Shown here in pieces: positions 50,992-59,328 of a stretch of DNA of 64,000 nt. The DNA comes from Pseudonocardia sp. DSM 110487. Lineage in GTDB: Bacteria; Actinomycetota; Actinomycetes; Mycobacteriales; Pseudonocardiaceae. The stretch lies in NCBI RefSeq assembly GCF_019468565.1, contig NZ_CP080521.1, positions 1 through 64,000 on the forward strand, read 5' to 3'. The first letter of the stretch is position 1; each line of letters begins with the position of its first letter. Under the pieces are notes generated by a model. It searched no databases. It had not been told where the DNA came from and saw nothing but the letters and a program-made list of their open reading frames with translations. A program made the translations under genes and the position numbers.

Positions 50992-52692
50992 GTGACGGCG
51001 ATCGAGAACCGGTTCCCCGCGGTGGAGCCCACCAGCGGGCCGGTCCTCGATGCGGCGGCCACCACGCGGTGCCGCCGTCGCGTCCACCTCGACCACGACC
51101 CGGAGGCGGCCGCCGCACCCCGTGCGATGCCGGATCCGTCGCTCGAGCAGCGCCGCGCCGACGCCGCCGCCCACCGCGAGCAGCTCGGTGCGCGGCTCGC
51201 CGCCGATCTCGGCGACGACTGGTGCGAGGTGCCCGCGGGTCTCCCCGCCGCCGACCGGGTGGAGGCCACCGCTCGCGCCGTGGCGTCGGGCGCCCGCCTC
51301 ATCTGGGGGGCCACGTTGCCCGTCGACCGGGTGGCCGGCCGCAGGGGGAGTCCCGAGCTGCTGGTCCGGGTGCTGGGCGGCGGCTACGTGCCGATCATCG
51401 TGGTGCGCCATCGCATCACAGATCCCGGCACCGGTGCGCTCACGGCGGCGCTGGATGCGCCATGGCCGCAGCGCGCGGGCGTCGACCAGGAGCGCAAGGT
51501 GCGTTCGCAGCCGCGCGACCTGCTGCGTCTCGCCCACCTCAACCGGCTGCTGCACACCGCGGGCTGGGCGGCAGACCGCCGGCTGAAGCACGGCGACCAC
51601 GGCGGCGTGATCGGGCTCGACGCCGACGTCGTCGTGTGGCACGACCTGCGGGCGGGCCACTGGCCCGGCGGCCGCTCCACCCTCGCCGAGTACGACGCGC
51701 GGTTCGCCGACCGCGTGGCCGTCGCCACCGCGGCAGCCACCGGGGCGCCCGCGCTCGCCGAGCCGTCTCGCATCACCGAGTGCAGGCGCTGCCCGTGGTG
51801 GCCCACCTGCGAGGCCGTGCTCGAGCGTGCCGAGGACGTCAGCCTCGTGGTCCGCGGGGAGTTCGCAGGTGTGCTGCGCGAGGTCGGGGTGGCAACCGTC
51901 GCGGAGCTCGCCGCGCTCGACCCGAAGGCCGAGCCACCTGTGGAGGTGCCGGGCCTGCCGTTCGGCGACCTCGTCGCGCTCGCGCGGGCGCGCATGCGCG
52001 GGCTCGCCGTCGTGCGGCGGGTGGCGGAGGTCGATGTGCCCCGCGCCGACATCGAGGTCGACGTCGACATGGAGAGCTTCGGCGAGTCCGGCGCCTATCT
52101 CTGGGGAGCGCTGCTGCGCCACCCCGGCGGGCGGCTGCCCGGCGACGAGCCCGACGGATACCGCGCGTTCGCCACCTGGGACCCGGTTCCCACGCAGGAC
52201 GAGGCGCGGTCGTTCGCCGAGTTCTGGACCTGGTTCTCCGCCGTGCGCGCACGGGCCGCCGCCACCGGCCGCAGCTTCGCCGCCTACTGCTACAACGAGC
52301 AGGCGGAGAATCGCTGGCTGCTGGCCTCGGCCACCCGGTTCGCCGGGATGCCCGGCATCCCCCCGCTGGGCGACGTCGAGGAGTTCATCGACCATCCCGG
52401 ATGGATCGACCTGTTCGCCGTGGTCAGCGAGTGGTTCCTGTGCGCACAGGGCAAGGGGCTCAAGCGCATCGCCCCGGCGGCCGGGTTCACGTGGCGCGAC
52501 CCGGAAGCGGGTGGCGAGAACTCGATGCGCTGGTACCGCGACGCCGTCGGGATGGACGGCGTGCCCCCCGACCCGCAGCAGCGGGAGCGGCTGCTCGCCT
52601 ACAACGCCGACGACGTCCACGCCACCCATGCCCTGCGGGAGTGGATGACGTCGCCCGCGATCAAGCAGGTCCCGCTGGCCGCCGAGCTGTAG
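50992..52692 (+). CDS. TM0106-family RecB-like nuclease fused to an RNase-H-like domain
   Basis: This 566-residue protein has an N-terminal RecB/Cas4-like nuclease region. Its Cys layout, Cys27 then C264-x2-C267-x5-C273 (ECRRCPWWPTC), is the pattern that holds an Fe-S cluster in Cas4 and AddB. GLDADVVVWHD and ERKVRSQPRDLLRL lie in the core. The C-terminal half is a predicted RNase-H-like exonuclease with the acidic set Asp359/Glu361 (VDVDMESF) and Asp540/Asp541 (YNADDVHAT). The likely role is DNA end processing; no cas gene is near. GTG 50992 starts it. Confidence 0.83.
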   Translation: MTAIENRFPAVEPTSGPVLDAAATTRCRRRVHLDHDPEAAAAPRAMPDPSLEQRRADAAAHREQLGARLAADLGDDWCEVPAGLPAADRVEATARAVASGARLIWGATLPVDRVAGRRGSPELLVRVLGGGYVPIIVVRHRITDPGTGALTAALDAPWPQRAGVDQERKVRSQPRDLLRLAHLNRLLHTAGWAADRRLKHGDHGGVIGLDADVVVWHDLRAGHWPGGRSTLAEYDARFADRVAVATAAATGAPALAEPSRITECRRCPWWPTCEAVLERAEDVSLVVRGEFAGVLREVGVATVAELAALDPKAEPPVEVPGLPFGDLVALARARMRGLAVVRRVAEVDVPRADIEVDVDMESFGESGAYLWGALLRHPGGRLPGDEPDGYRAFATWDPVPTQDEARSFAEFWTWFSAVRARAAATGRSFAAYCYNEQAENRWLLASATRFAGMPGIPPLGDVEEFIDHPGWIDLFAVVSEWFLCAQGKGLKRIAPAAGFTWRDPEAGGENSMRWYRDAVGMDGVPPDPQQRERLLAYNADDVHATHALREWMTSPAIKQVPLAAEL

Positions 52693-52830
52693 GTCGGGCC
52701 GTGGTTCAGGCAGGTGGCCCGGTCGGGCCGGGGTAGGTGCACAGCGCGCCGTGATCGTCGTTGGATGGCCCTCGGCGTTTCATCGGAACGCCTCCGCCCA
52801 TCCAGCAGGCCGTCATCCGGCGGAGGCAGC

Positions 52831-54144
52831 GTGCCTGGCATGTTCGCCCGGCGCATTGCTGTGATCGGTTCCGGCTACGTAGGTCTCACGACGGGCGCCT
52901 GCCTCGCCTCCCTCGGCCACCGCGTCGTCTGCGCGGATGTCGACGAGGCGAAGGTGGAACGGCTGCGCCGCGGCGTGGTCGACATCCTGGAGCCGGGGTT
53001 GCCCGAGCTGGTGGCCGAGAACCAGGCCGCGGGGCGGCTCGAGTTCGTGTTGGGCGCGCGGGACGCGGTGGCCGGGCGCGACGGGGAGCCGGTCGAGGTG
53101 GTGTTCCTGTGCGTACCCACCCCGATGGGCGAGGGCGGTGCAGCCGACCTGGCCGCGGTCCGGGCCGTCGCGGCCGAGGTCAGGCATCTGCTGCCGGCCG
53201 GATGCGTCGTCGTCAACAAGTCGACGGTTCCCGTCGGCACGGCGGAGGCCACGCGGAAGCTGCTGAACCGCCGCGACGTCGCCGTCGTGAGCAACCCGGA
53301 GTTCCTGCGCGAGGGCTCCGCGGTGCACGACTTCCTGCATCCGGACCGGATCGTCGTCGGCGCCGACGCGCAGGACGCCGCCGAGCGCGTGGCGGCGCTC
53401 TACTCGCGGCTCGGCGCGCCGACCGTGCTCACCGACGCCGCCAGCGCCGAGATGGTGAAGTACGCGGCCAACTGCTTCCTCGCGATGAAGCTGTCCTACG
53501 TCAACGCGCTCGCCGAGCTGTGCGACGTGCTCGGGGCCGACGTCGCGGACGTCACGGAGGGCATGGGCCACGACCGGCGGATCGGACAGGCGTTCCTCCA
53601 GCCGGGCCCTGGCTGGGGCGGGTCGTGCCTTCCGAAGGACACCAACGCGCTGGTGCAGGTCGCGGCCGCGGCCGGGATCGAGCTGCCGCTGGTCAGCGCG
53701 AGCATCAGCACCAACGAGCGGCAGCGCCGCATCGTCGTCGACAAGATCGCCGACGCCGTCGGGGGCGACCTCACCGGGAAGCGGCTCGGCCTGCTCGGGC
53801 TGACGTTCAAGGCGGGCACCGACGACCTGCGTGACTCGCCCGCCCTCGCCGTCGCGCGGCTGCTGAGGGAAGGTGGCGCCGAGCTGACGGCCTACGACCC
53901 CGGCTGCCCTGCGGCCGTGCCGGGCGTCACCGACGACGTGACCGTGGCCGACGAGCCGTTGCGCGCCGCCAAGGACGCGGAGGCGCTGGTGGTGCTCACG
54001 GAGTGGCCGGAATTCCGGTCGCTGGACTGGGGTGCGGTGGCAGGCGCGCTCGCGGGCCGGGTCGTGGTCGACTGCCGCAACCTGCTCGACCCCGACGTGC
54101 TGCGCCGCGCCGGGATCAGCTGGGTGGGTGTGGGGCGTCGCTGA
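52831..54144 (+). CDS. ugd: UDP-glucose 6-dehydrogenase
   Basis: This enzyme oxidises UDP-glucose to UDP-glucuronate with two NAD+, feeding surface polysaccharides. The 437-residue product has the Rossmann motif IAVIGSGYVGLTTGACLASLG. It also has the segments VFLCVPTPMGEGGAADLAAV, NKSTVPVGTA and NPEFLREGSAV. The catalytic Cys266 is in GPGWGGSCLPKDT, and LGLTFKAGTDDLRDSPAL follows. GTG 52831 has GGAGG four bases away, and ATG 52840 is a possible alternative. No other polysaccharide gene is adjacent. Confidence 0.95.
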   Translation: MPGMFARRIAVIGSGYVGLTTGACLASLGHRVVCADVDEAKVERLRRGVVDILEPGLPELVAENQAAGRLEFVLGARDAVAGRDGEPVEVVFLCVPTPMGEGGAADLAAVRAVAAEVRHLLPAGCVVVNKSTVPVGTAEATRKLLNRRDVAVVSNPEFLREGSAVHDFLHPDRIVVGADAQDAAERVAALYSRLGAPTVLTDAASAEMVKYAANCFLAMKLSYVNALAELCDVLGADVADVTEGMGHDRRIGQAFLQPGPGWGGSCLPKDTNALVQVAAAAGIELPLVSASISTNERQRRIVVDKIADAVGGDLTGKRLGLLGLTFKAGTDDLRDSPALAVARLLREGGAELTAYDPGCPAAVPGVTDDVTVADEPLRAAKDAEALVVLTEWPEFRSLDWGAVAGALAGRVVVDCRNLLDPDVLRRAGISWVGVGRR

Positions 54145-54252
54145 TGGCAGCGCCACGAGGGTGCTCGCGCGCGAAGCGCCGGTGAGACGTCCGTGAAAGC
54201 CCGTCCTCCGATCGTGGAGAGCGTCAGATCCACGACCAGGGGAGACGCGGAC

Positions 54253-54540
54253 ATGCACACCACTCGAATGGCATCCGTGCTGATCGGCCTCGTGGCCGCC
54301 GGCATGCTGGTCCTCGGCGCCGGTCAGGCGGCGGCGGCCGAGTCCGGCATCGGGCAGCCGGTACCCGCCGGCTACACCACGCGGATTCCCGCGGCCGCGG
54401 CGGACGAGGTGTACGGCCCGTACGAGTTCCAGTCGGAATGCCTCAGCGCGGGGAACCAGGGCATGGACGACGGCCGTTGGTCCGACTACGAATGCAACGG
54501 TAGCTACGGCGCCTGGTACCTCCACCCGAGCTACGACTGA
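54253..54540 (+). CDS. Small secreted protein with a Cys pair
   Basis: This 95-residue product has a signal peptide (MASVLIGLVAAGMLVLGAGQ, cleavage after AAAA near residue 29). A mature domain of about 65 residues is rich in Gly, Tyr and acidic residues. It holds exactly two Cys (SECLSAGNQGMDDGRWSDYEC), likely a disulfide. It resembles small secreted proteins of actinobacteria but no family is certain. ATG 54253 has GGGGAG upstream. A strong terminator hairpin follows 9 bases after the stop, so it is monocistronic or ends the ugd transcript. Confidence 0.7.
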   Translation: MHTTRMASVLIGLVAAGMLVLGAGQAAAAESGIGQPVPAGYTTRIPAAAADEVYGPYEFQSECLSAGNQGMDDGRWSDYECNGSYGAWYLHPSYD

Positions 54541-54549
54541 GTTCGGTTC

Positions 54550-54586
54550 CGGTTCGCCATTGCCGGGAGGCGGCAATGGCGAACCG
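54550..54586 (+). terminator. 15-bp stem terminator hairpin after the small secreted protein gene
   Basis: cggttcgccattgcc (54550-54564) pairs perfectly with ggcaatggcgaaccg (54572-54586) around a 7-base loop, then aaattcccg. It isolates the upstream genes from the ABC transporter operon. Confidence 0.8.
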
Positions 54587-54686
54587 AAATTCCCGCGTGG
54601 GGTCGGTGTCAGGCGGCACGACGTACTGTGAGAAAATGGAAGGCTACGCAACCAAAAAATCCGTATTCGTAGCGTGACGTCCGGAG

Positions 54687-54742
54687 TTGACAGTACAACC
54701 CGATCGGCCCTACATTGATCCAATGTAAAGGGTTTCTGAAAC
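54687..54742 (+). promoter_or_regulatory. Promoter and operator-like palindromes of the ABC transporter operon
   Basis: TTGACA (54687-54692) and TACATT (54711-54716) are separated by 18 bp, a good sigma-70-type match for this GC-rich genome. The palindrome ACATTG-atc-CAATGT (54712-54726) overlaps the -10, and a second inverted repeat GTTTC-t-GAAAC lies at 54732-54742. A repressor site over the promoter is likely; the regulator is unknown. The stretch 54610-54760 is clearly more AT-rich than its surroundings. Confidence 0.65.
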
Positions 54743-54793
54743 TGGTTGTAGTCTTTGAGGCATCAGCAGAGTAGGGACGCCCGCGGGGGGCCG

Positions 54794-55576
54794 ATGAACG
54801 AGACGAAGCCCAAGGTCGTCGTCGACCACCTGTCCGTGTCGCTCGGCGGCAACCACATCCTCGACGACATCGAGCTGTCCGTCGGCGAGCACGAGTTCGT
54901 GTGCATCATCGGCACGTCCGGCGGCGGCAAGACCACGTTGCTGCGCTCCGTGGCCGGCCTGCTGCCACCCGCGGGTGGAACCGTGCGGCTGGACGGGGAT
55001 GACATCGTCGGGCCGACGCCCCGGATCTCGATGGTCTTCCAGCATTTCGGGCTCTTCCCGTGGAAGACGGTACGGGCGAACGTCGAGTACGGGCTTCGCG
55101 TGCAGGGCCGCACCGGCTACGGCGACCGGGTCGACGAGCTGCTCGAGATCATGAACCTCACCCATGCCCAGCACCGTTATCCCCACCAGCTCTCCGGCGG
55201 GATGAAGCAGCGTGTGGGCATCGCGCGCGCATTGTCGATGGAACCCGAGTTGCTGCTGCTCGACGAGCCGTTCAGCGCGGTCGACGCGATCACCCGCGAG
55301 GTGCTGCAGAACGAGGTGTTGCAGCTCTGGGAGCGCAACAAGGGAATGACGGCGATGCTGATCACGCACGACGTCGACGAGGCACTCCTGATGGCCGACC
55401 GGATCGTCGTGATCGCCGGCCCGCCTGGGCGCATCGCGCTGGAGGTCCCCGTGGCCATCCCCAGGCCGCGGTCGGCCCGGTCGGTGCGTTCGCACGAGTC
55501 GTACGCCGACCTGCGTGAGCAGCTGTGGAACGCCCTGCAGGGCGGCACCGACCGTGCCATGGAGAAGAGCGCATGA
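54794..55576 (+). CDS. ABC transporter ATP-binding protein (nitrate/sulfonate/taurine type)
   Basis: This 260-residue ATPase drives an importer. It has Walker A GTSGGGKTT, a Q-loop region MVFQHFGLFPWKTV, signature LSGGMKQRVGIARAL, Walker B LLLLDEPFSAVD and H-loop AMLITHDVDEAL. The QHFGLFPWKT segment and the partner types place it with SsuB/TauB/NrtD. ATG 54794 was chosen over an upstream extension (54755), which lacks family residues. The stop overlaps the permease ATG (ATGA). Confidence 0.92.
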   Translation: MNETKPKVVVDHLSVSLGGNHILDDIELSVGEHEFVCIIGTSGGGKTTLLRSVAGLLPPAGGTVRLDGDDIVGPTPRISMVFQHFGLFPWKTVRANVEYGLRVQGRTGYGDRVDELLEIMNLTHAQHRYPHQLSGGMKQRVGIARALSMEPELLLLDEPFSAVDAITREVLQNEVLQLWERNKGMTAMLITHDVDEALLMADRIVVIAGPPGRIALEVPVAIPRPRSARSVRSHESYADLREQLWNALQGGTDRAMEKSA

Positions 55577-56415
55577 CCGCCGTGACCGACGGCGGGCCCG
55601 GGACGGCGAGCGCAGGATCGCGGGGCCGCCCCCGCAAGCAGGCCCGCGGGCAGCGCCGCTCGCTGTCGCCCGCCACGAAGTGGGTCCTGCGGTTGGCCTC
55701 CGTGCTGGCCATCGCGGTGGCGTGGGAGCTGTACGGCAGCGCGATCAACCCGGTCCTGCTGTCCTCCCCGACCGCGATCATCGGGGCGACCTTCGAGATG
55801 GTCGCGGACGGCACGCTGCCGAAGGCGATGGGGGAGAGCTTCGTCGTACTGGGCGTCGGCTCGCTCATCGGCGTCACGGCAGGGCTCGTCATCGGCCTGG
55901 CGGCAGGCCGCAACCAGGTCTTCGCCACGCTGATCGAGCTGCCGCTCAACGCCCTCTACGCCACCCCGACGGTCGCGCTGATCCCCGTGATCGTGGTCTG
56001 GTTCGGGTTCGGGCCCACCGCCAAGACGGTCGTGGTGATCCTCTTCGTGCTGTTCCCCGTGCTGATCAACACGATGCGCGGGGTGCAGGAGGTCGACCGA
56101 GAGCTGGTCGAGGTGGCGCGTTCGTTCTGCTCGGGCGAGCGTCGCATGTGGTTCGACCTCATCCTGCCCTCCGCGCTCCCGTACGTCGTCACGGGCCTTC
56201 GGCTCGCGATCGGACGGGCGCTGATCGGCGTCATCGTGGCCGAGTTCTTCACGGCCTTCTCCGGGCTCGGCTATCTGATCGTCACCAACGCCAACAGCTT
56301 CCAGACCGACCGCACGTTCGTGCCCATCCTCGTGATCGCGGCCCTCGGTGTGCTCCTCACCGCGCTCCTCGAGCTGGTCGAGCGCCGCGTCGTCCGCTGG
56401 TCGGCGAGAGACTGA
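55573..56415 (+). CDS. ABC transporter permease (nitrate/sulfonate/taurine type)
   Basis: This 280-residue membrane protein has a basic N-terminal tail and about six helices. Its EAA-type coupling loop is EVARSFCSGERRMWFDLILPSALPYVVTGLRLAIGRALIGVIVAEFF. The segment LPLNALYATPTVALIPVIVVWFG is the SsuC/TauC hallmark. It should form a homodimer with the preceding ATPase. ATG 55573 is coupled to the ATPase gene. Confidence 0.92.
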   Translation: MTAVTDGGPGTASAGSRGRPRKQARGQRRSLSPATKWVLRLASVLAIAVAWELYGSAINPVLLSSPTAIIGATFEMVADGTLPKAMGESFVVLGVGSLIGVTAGLVIGLAAGRNQVFATLIELPLNALYATPTVALIPVIVVWFGFGPTAKTVVVILFVLFPVLINTMRGVQEVDRELVEVARSFCSGERRMWFDLILPSALPYVVTGLRLAIGRALIGVIVAEFFTAFSGLGYLIVTNANSFQTDRTFVPILVIAALGVLLTALLELVERRVVRWSARD

Positions 56416-56424
56416 GAGGTTTCC

Positions 56425-57465
56425 ATGTCACGACCGCGCCGGCTGCTCGCCGTCCTGTTCGTCACGCTGACCGTGCTGACCGCGGGATGCGGAGCGTTGG
56501 GTGAGGAGCCCGAGGCAGCGGCCACGAGCGGGCCTCGCGTGCTCCGGATCGGCCTGCCCACCAGCGTCACGAGCTTCGCCAACGCCGACGTCCTCGTCGC
56601 CAAGGAGAAGGGCTTCCTGGCTGACTACGGGGTCGCGGCCGAGATCCAGAACTTCCGATCGGGCGTCTCGGTGGTGCAGGCCATCGCCGAGGGGAAGATC
56701 GACATCGGGGCGTCGAGCATCGAGCCGGTGGTGAACGCCGCGGCCGGCGGGGCCGACGTCGTCATCATCGGCTCCCCGAGCGACCGGCTCGCGGTCTCCG
56801 CGGTCACGCCGAAGGAGGTCGTGACCCCGGCCGACCTGCGTGGACGCCCGCTCGGGGTGCAGGAGGTCGGTGCGTTCCGGGAGGTCATGACCAGACTCGT
56901 GCTCCAGCAGGCCGGTATGACGCCCAACGACGTGCAGTACGTGCCGGTGGAAGCGCAGTCCTACACCGCGGCACTCGTGGACGGTCGCATCCAGTCGGCG
57001 ATCCTGCAGACCGAGCAAGCGGTCGCCGCCGCGCGCGCCTACCCCAACCTGCACGTGCTCGCGAACCTCGCCGACATCGTCCCGAACTACCACTACAGCA
57101 CGTTCTTCGTGTCCCGGAGCTGGTTGGAGGCCAACCGAGAGACGGCCGAACGGCTGATCACGGCCATCACCAAGGCCCACCGCTACATGTACAGCAACAA
57201 GGCGGAGACGGTGCGCATCGTCGCCGACGCCACGGGCTATGACGACTCGATCATCGCCGAGTCGTACGACGTCCTGCTCACCCAGCGGCAGATCTTCCCG
57301 CTGAACACCGGCCTCGAGCCCGACCGGATCCGGTCCACGGTCGAGACGATGCGTCAGCTCGGCATCCTCGATGGCGACGCACCGCCGATCGACCGCCTTG
57401 TCGACACCGGGCCCGCCACCGACGCGATCAAGCAGCTCGGCGAGCTCGGCGGGGCTCGGCGCTGA
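56425..57465 (+). CDS. ABC transporter substrate-binding lipoprotein (NMT1/SsuA-like)
   Basis: This 346-residue exported lipoprotein has the signal LLAVLFVTLTVLTAGC with lipobox LTAGC (Cys22). The periplasmic-binding fold follows: LRIGLPTSVTSFANADVLVAKEKGFLADYG, IQNFRSGVSVVQAIAEGKIDIGASSIEPVVNAAAGG and FFVSRSWLEANRETAERLI. This is the NMT1/THI5-like group, which binds sulfonates, nitrate, pyrimidine or aromatic acids; the ligand is not predictable. ATG 56425 has GAGAGG and follows the permease by 9 bases. Confidence 0.9.
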   Translation: MSRPRRLLAVLFVTLTVLTAGCGALGEEPEAAATSGPRVLRIGLPTSVTSFANADVLVAKEKGFLADYGVAAEIQNFRSGVSVVQAIAEGKIDIGASSIEPVVNAAAGGADVVIIGSPSDRLAVSAVTPKEVVTPADLRGRPLGVQEVGAFREVMTRLVLQQAGMTPNDVQYVPVEAQSYTAALVDGRIQSAILQTEQAVAAARAYPNLHVLANLADIVPNYHYSTFFVSRSWLEANRETAERLITAITKAHRYMYSNKAETVRIVADATGYDDSIIAESYDVLLTQRQIFPLNTGLEPDRIRSTVETMRQLGILDGDAPPIDRLVDTGPATDAIKQLGELGGARR

Positions 57466-57512
57466 AGTGCGGTCACACCAACGGCACGGGTCCCCGCGCT
57501 GTACACCGGTGA

Positions 57513-57530
57513 TGGAACGTCGTTCTCGTG
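57513..57530. repeat. 18-bp intergenic element TGGAACGTsGTTCTCGTG, copy 1
   Basis: TGGAACGTCGTTCTCGTG lies in the gap between the binding-protein gene and the AraC-type gene. The same element with one change (C to G) is at 60336-60353. Its core is an inverted repeat GAAC-n3-GTTC. Confidence 0.55.
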
Positions 57531-57631
57531 CCGGGATCGGCGGGCGTGCGAGTGGGAGCCGGACGGCCCTGCCGAGGCGATGTGGCGCGAGCGGCTCCGC
57601 GTCACCGCCGCCTGGTAGGTACCGTCGGCCC

Positions 57632-58036
57632 GTGGCGGCCACTCCGGCGATTCCGCTGTCCCGGCACCTGCTGCGGGTGCGGGACCTGATCGACCGTGCC
57701 TTCGCCGGGCCGCTCGACGTCCCCGCGCTCGCCCGGAGCGCCCACGTCTCCGACGACTACTTCATCCGGTCGTTCAAGGCCGCCTTCGGCGAGACGCCCC
57801 ACCGGTACGTGCTGCGCAGGCGGATGGAGCGCGCCAAGGCGCTGCTGCGCACGGGTGAGCTGTCCGTCACCGAGGTCTGCCTCGCCGTCGGGTTCACCAG
57901 CCTCGGGTCGTTCAGCACCCAGTTCCGCCGGTTCGTCGGCGAGAGCCCCACGTCCTACCGCGACCGCGCGGGCCGCGACGAGCTCGCCGCCATCCCGTCG
58001 TGCCTGGTCCGCCGGTACACCCGCCCCGCGGGTTGA
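57632..58036 (+). CDS. AraC family transcriptional regulator (DNA-binding domain only)
   Basis: This 134-residue protein consists almost only of the double helix-turn-helix AraC domain. DVPALARSAHVSDDYFIRSFKAAFGETPHRYVLRRRMERAKALL is the first, and SVTEVCLAVGFTSLGSFSTQFRRFVGESPTSYR is the second with the family signature. There is no ligand domain, so it resembles stand-alone AraC proteins paired with VOC or other enzyme genes. GTG 57632 is the best start. The alpha/beta hydrolase and VOC genes follow on the same strand. Confidence 0.9.
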   Translation: MAATPAIPLSRHLLRVRDLIDRAFAGPLDVPALARSAHVSDDYFIRSFKAAFGETPHRYVLRRRMERAKALLRTGELSVTEVCLAVGFTSLGSFSTQFRRFVGESPTSYRDRAGRDELAAIPSCLVRRYTRPAG

Positions 58037-58085
58037 GCGGTTTTGGAGAAGCGGCCGCCACGGCTGCGCTCGTAGCGTCGCGGCA

Positions 58086-58880
58086 ATGGAGACCGTGACC
58101 TCGGCAGACGGAACGACCATCGCGTTCGACCAGATCGGAGCGGGACCACCGCTGGTACTCGTGGCGGGAGCATCGTGCGACCGTGCCGTCGACGCCCGCA
58201 TCGCCGGCGCCCTTGCAACCCACTTCACGGTGCTCAACTACGACCGCCGTGGCCGCGGCGACAGCACCGACACGCTCCCGTACGCCGTCGAGCGCGAGAT
58301 CGAGGACCTGGAGATCCTGCTCGCCGCGTCCGGCGGCTCGGCGGTGGTCGTCGGCCTCTCGTCAGGAGCGGTGCTCGCGGCGCACGCCGCGGCCGCCGGC
58401 CTGCCGGTCGGGCACCTGGTGATGTGGGAGCCGCCCTTCCGGCTCGACGCCGCCGCGCGGCGTGCGGCCCGCGAGTACGCGGAGCGCACGAAGACCCTGC
58501 TGGAAGAGGGGCGACGTGGAGACGCGCTGGAGCTGTTCATGACCGTGGTCGGCCTGCCCGCTGAGGCGATCGCCGGTATGCGGCAGTCGCCGTACTGGGC
58601 GCTGGGCGAGCGGCTCGCGCCCACGCTCGCCTACGACGCCGCGGTGGTGGACGACGGCCGCATCCCCGGCGAGCGCTTCGCCGCGATCACCGCTCCCACG
58701 GCGGTGCTCACGGGCGGGGCGAGTCCGGACTGGTTCCGGGCGGCGGGCAGGGCCGCCGCGGCCGCGATCCCCGGTGCGACCTACGGCGAGCTGCCCGGTC
58801 AGACCCACGACGTCGCGCCGGACGCGCTCGCCGCGGCCGTGCACGACTTCGCCGGCACGCCATACGCTCGGCAGCCGTGA
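58086..58880 (+). CDS. Alpha/beta hydrolase
   Basis: This 264-residue protein starts METVTSADGTTIAFDQIGAGPPLVLVAG. It has the oxyanion region NYDRRGRGDSTD, a nucleophile elbow with Ser in VVGLSSGAVLAAHAA, an acid region, and the late His in LPGQTHDVAPD. This is the common esterase/hydrolase-peroxidase-like group without a recognisable substrate. ATG 58086 is used. The stop overlaps the VOC gene start by 4 bases, linking the two enzymes. Confidence 0.87.
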   Translation: METVTSADGTTIAFDQIGAGPPLVLVAGASCDRAVDARIAGALATHFTVLNYDRRGRGDSTDTLPYAVEREIEDLEILLAASGGSAVVVGLSSGAVLAAHAAAAGLPVGHLVMWEPPFRLDAAARRAAREYAERTKTLLEEGRRGDALELFMTVVGLPAEAIAGMRQSPYWALGERLAPTLAYDAAVVDDGRIPGERFAAITAPTAVLTGGASPDWFRAAGRAAAAAIPGATYGELPGQTHDVAPDALAAAVHDFAGTPYARQP

Positions 58881-59311
58881 TCACCGGGTTCGCTCTGGTC
58901 TGTCTGAACGTCCTCGACCTCGACGAGGCCAAGCGCTTCTACGTGGACGTGCTCGGCTTCGAGGTGGGCATCGACAGCGAGATCGACGGCTTCCGCTGGT
59001 TGACCGTCCATCCGCCCGGCCATCCGGACATGCCGATGATGCTGGTCGTTCCGGAACCGCCGGTGGTCGAGGAACCGATCGCCGGGCAGCTGCGCAGCCT
59101 GATCGCGCGCGGCTTCCTGGGGCTGGGCGCCCTCCGGACGGACGACTGCCGCGCGACCTGCGAGGAGCTGAAGGCGCGAGGCGTCGAGTTCACCGAGGAG
59201 CCGGAGGAGCGGTTCTACGGGATCGACGCCGCGTTCCGCGACCCGTTCGGCAACCACTGGCGGCTGACGCAGCCGAAGACGCTGGGCGAGATCCGCGAGA
59301 CTGCTACGTAA
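58877..59311 (+). CDS. VOC (glyoxalase-like) family protein
   Basis: This 144-residue protein has two VOC half-modules: ALVCLNVLDLDEAKRFYVDVLGFEVGID with FRWLTVHPPGHPDMPMML, and GLGALRTDDCRATCEELKARGVEF with AAFRDPFGNHWRLTQP. Candidate metal ligands are in the WLTVHPP and late NHWRL strands. An AraC-family gene upstream is a common pairing. GTG 58877 overlaps the hydrolase stop. A GCTAC/GTAGC palindrome begins within its last codons. Confidence 0.86.
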   Translation: MITGFALVCLNVLDLDEAKRFYVDVLGFEVGIDSEIDGFRWLTVHPPGHPDMPMMLVVPEPPVVEEPIAGQLRSLIARGFLGLGALRTDDCRATCEELKARGVEFTEEPEERFYGIDAAFRDPFGNHWRLTQPKTLGEIRETAT

Positions 59312-59320
59312 TAAGTAGCA
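59302..59320. promoter_or_regulatory. Probable HxlR operator, copy 1 (GCTACGTA...GTAGC)
   Basis: tGCTACgtaataaGTAGCa is an inverted repeat spanning the end of the VOC gene and lying 9 bases before the carboxymuconolactone-decarboxylase ATG. It matches 59933-59951, including the inner GTA. Confidence 0.65.
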
Positions 59321-59328
59321 TCTGGGGG

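Noticed and set aside
54723..54728. ATG-TAA minimal start-stop frame in the ABC operon leader
   Set aside because: There is no ribosome site before it and it lies inside the operator-like palindrome; probably chance.
57513..57530. GAAC...GTTC as a LexA (SOS) box
   Set aside because: Actinobacterial LexA boxes need GAAC-n4-GTTC; here the spacing is 3 in both copies.
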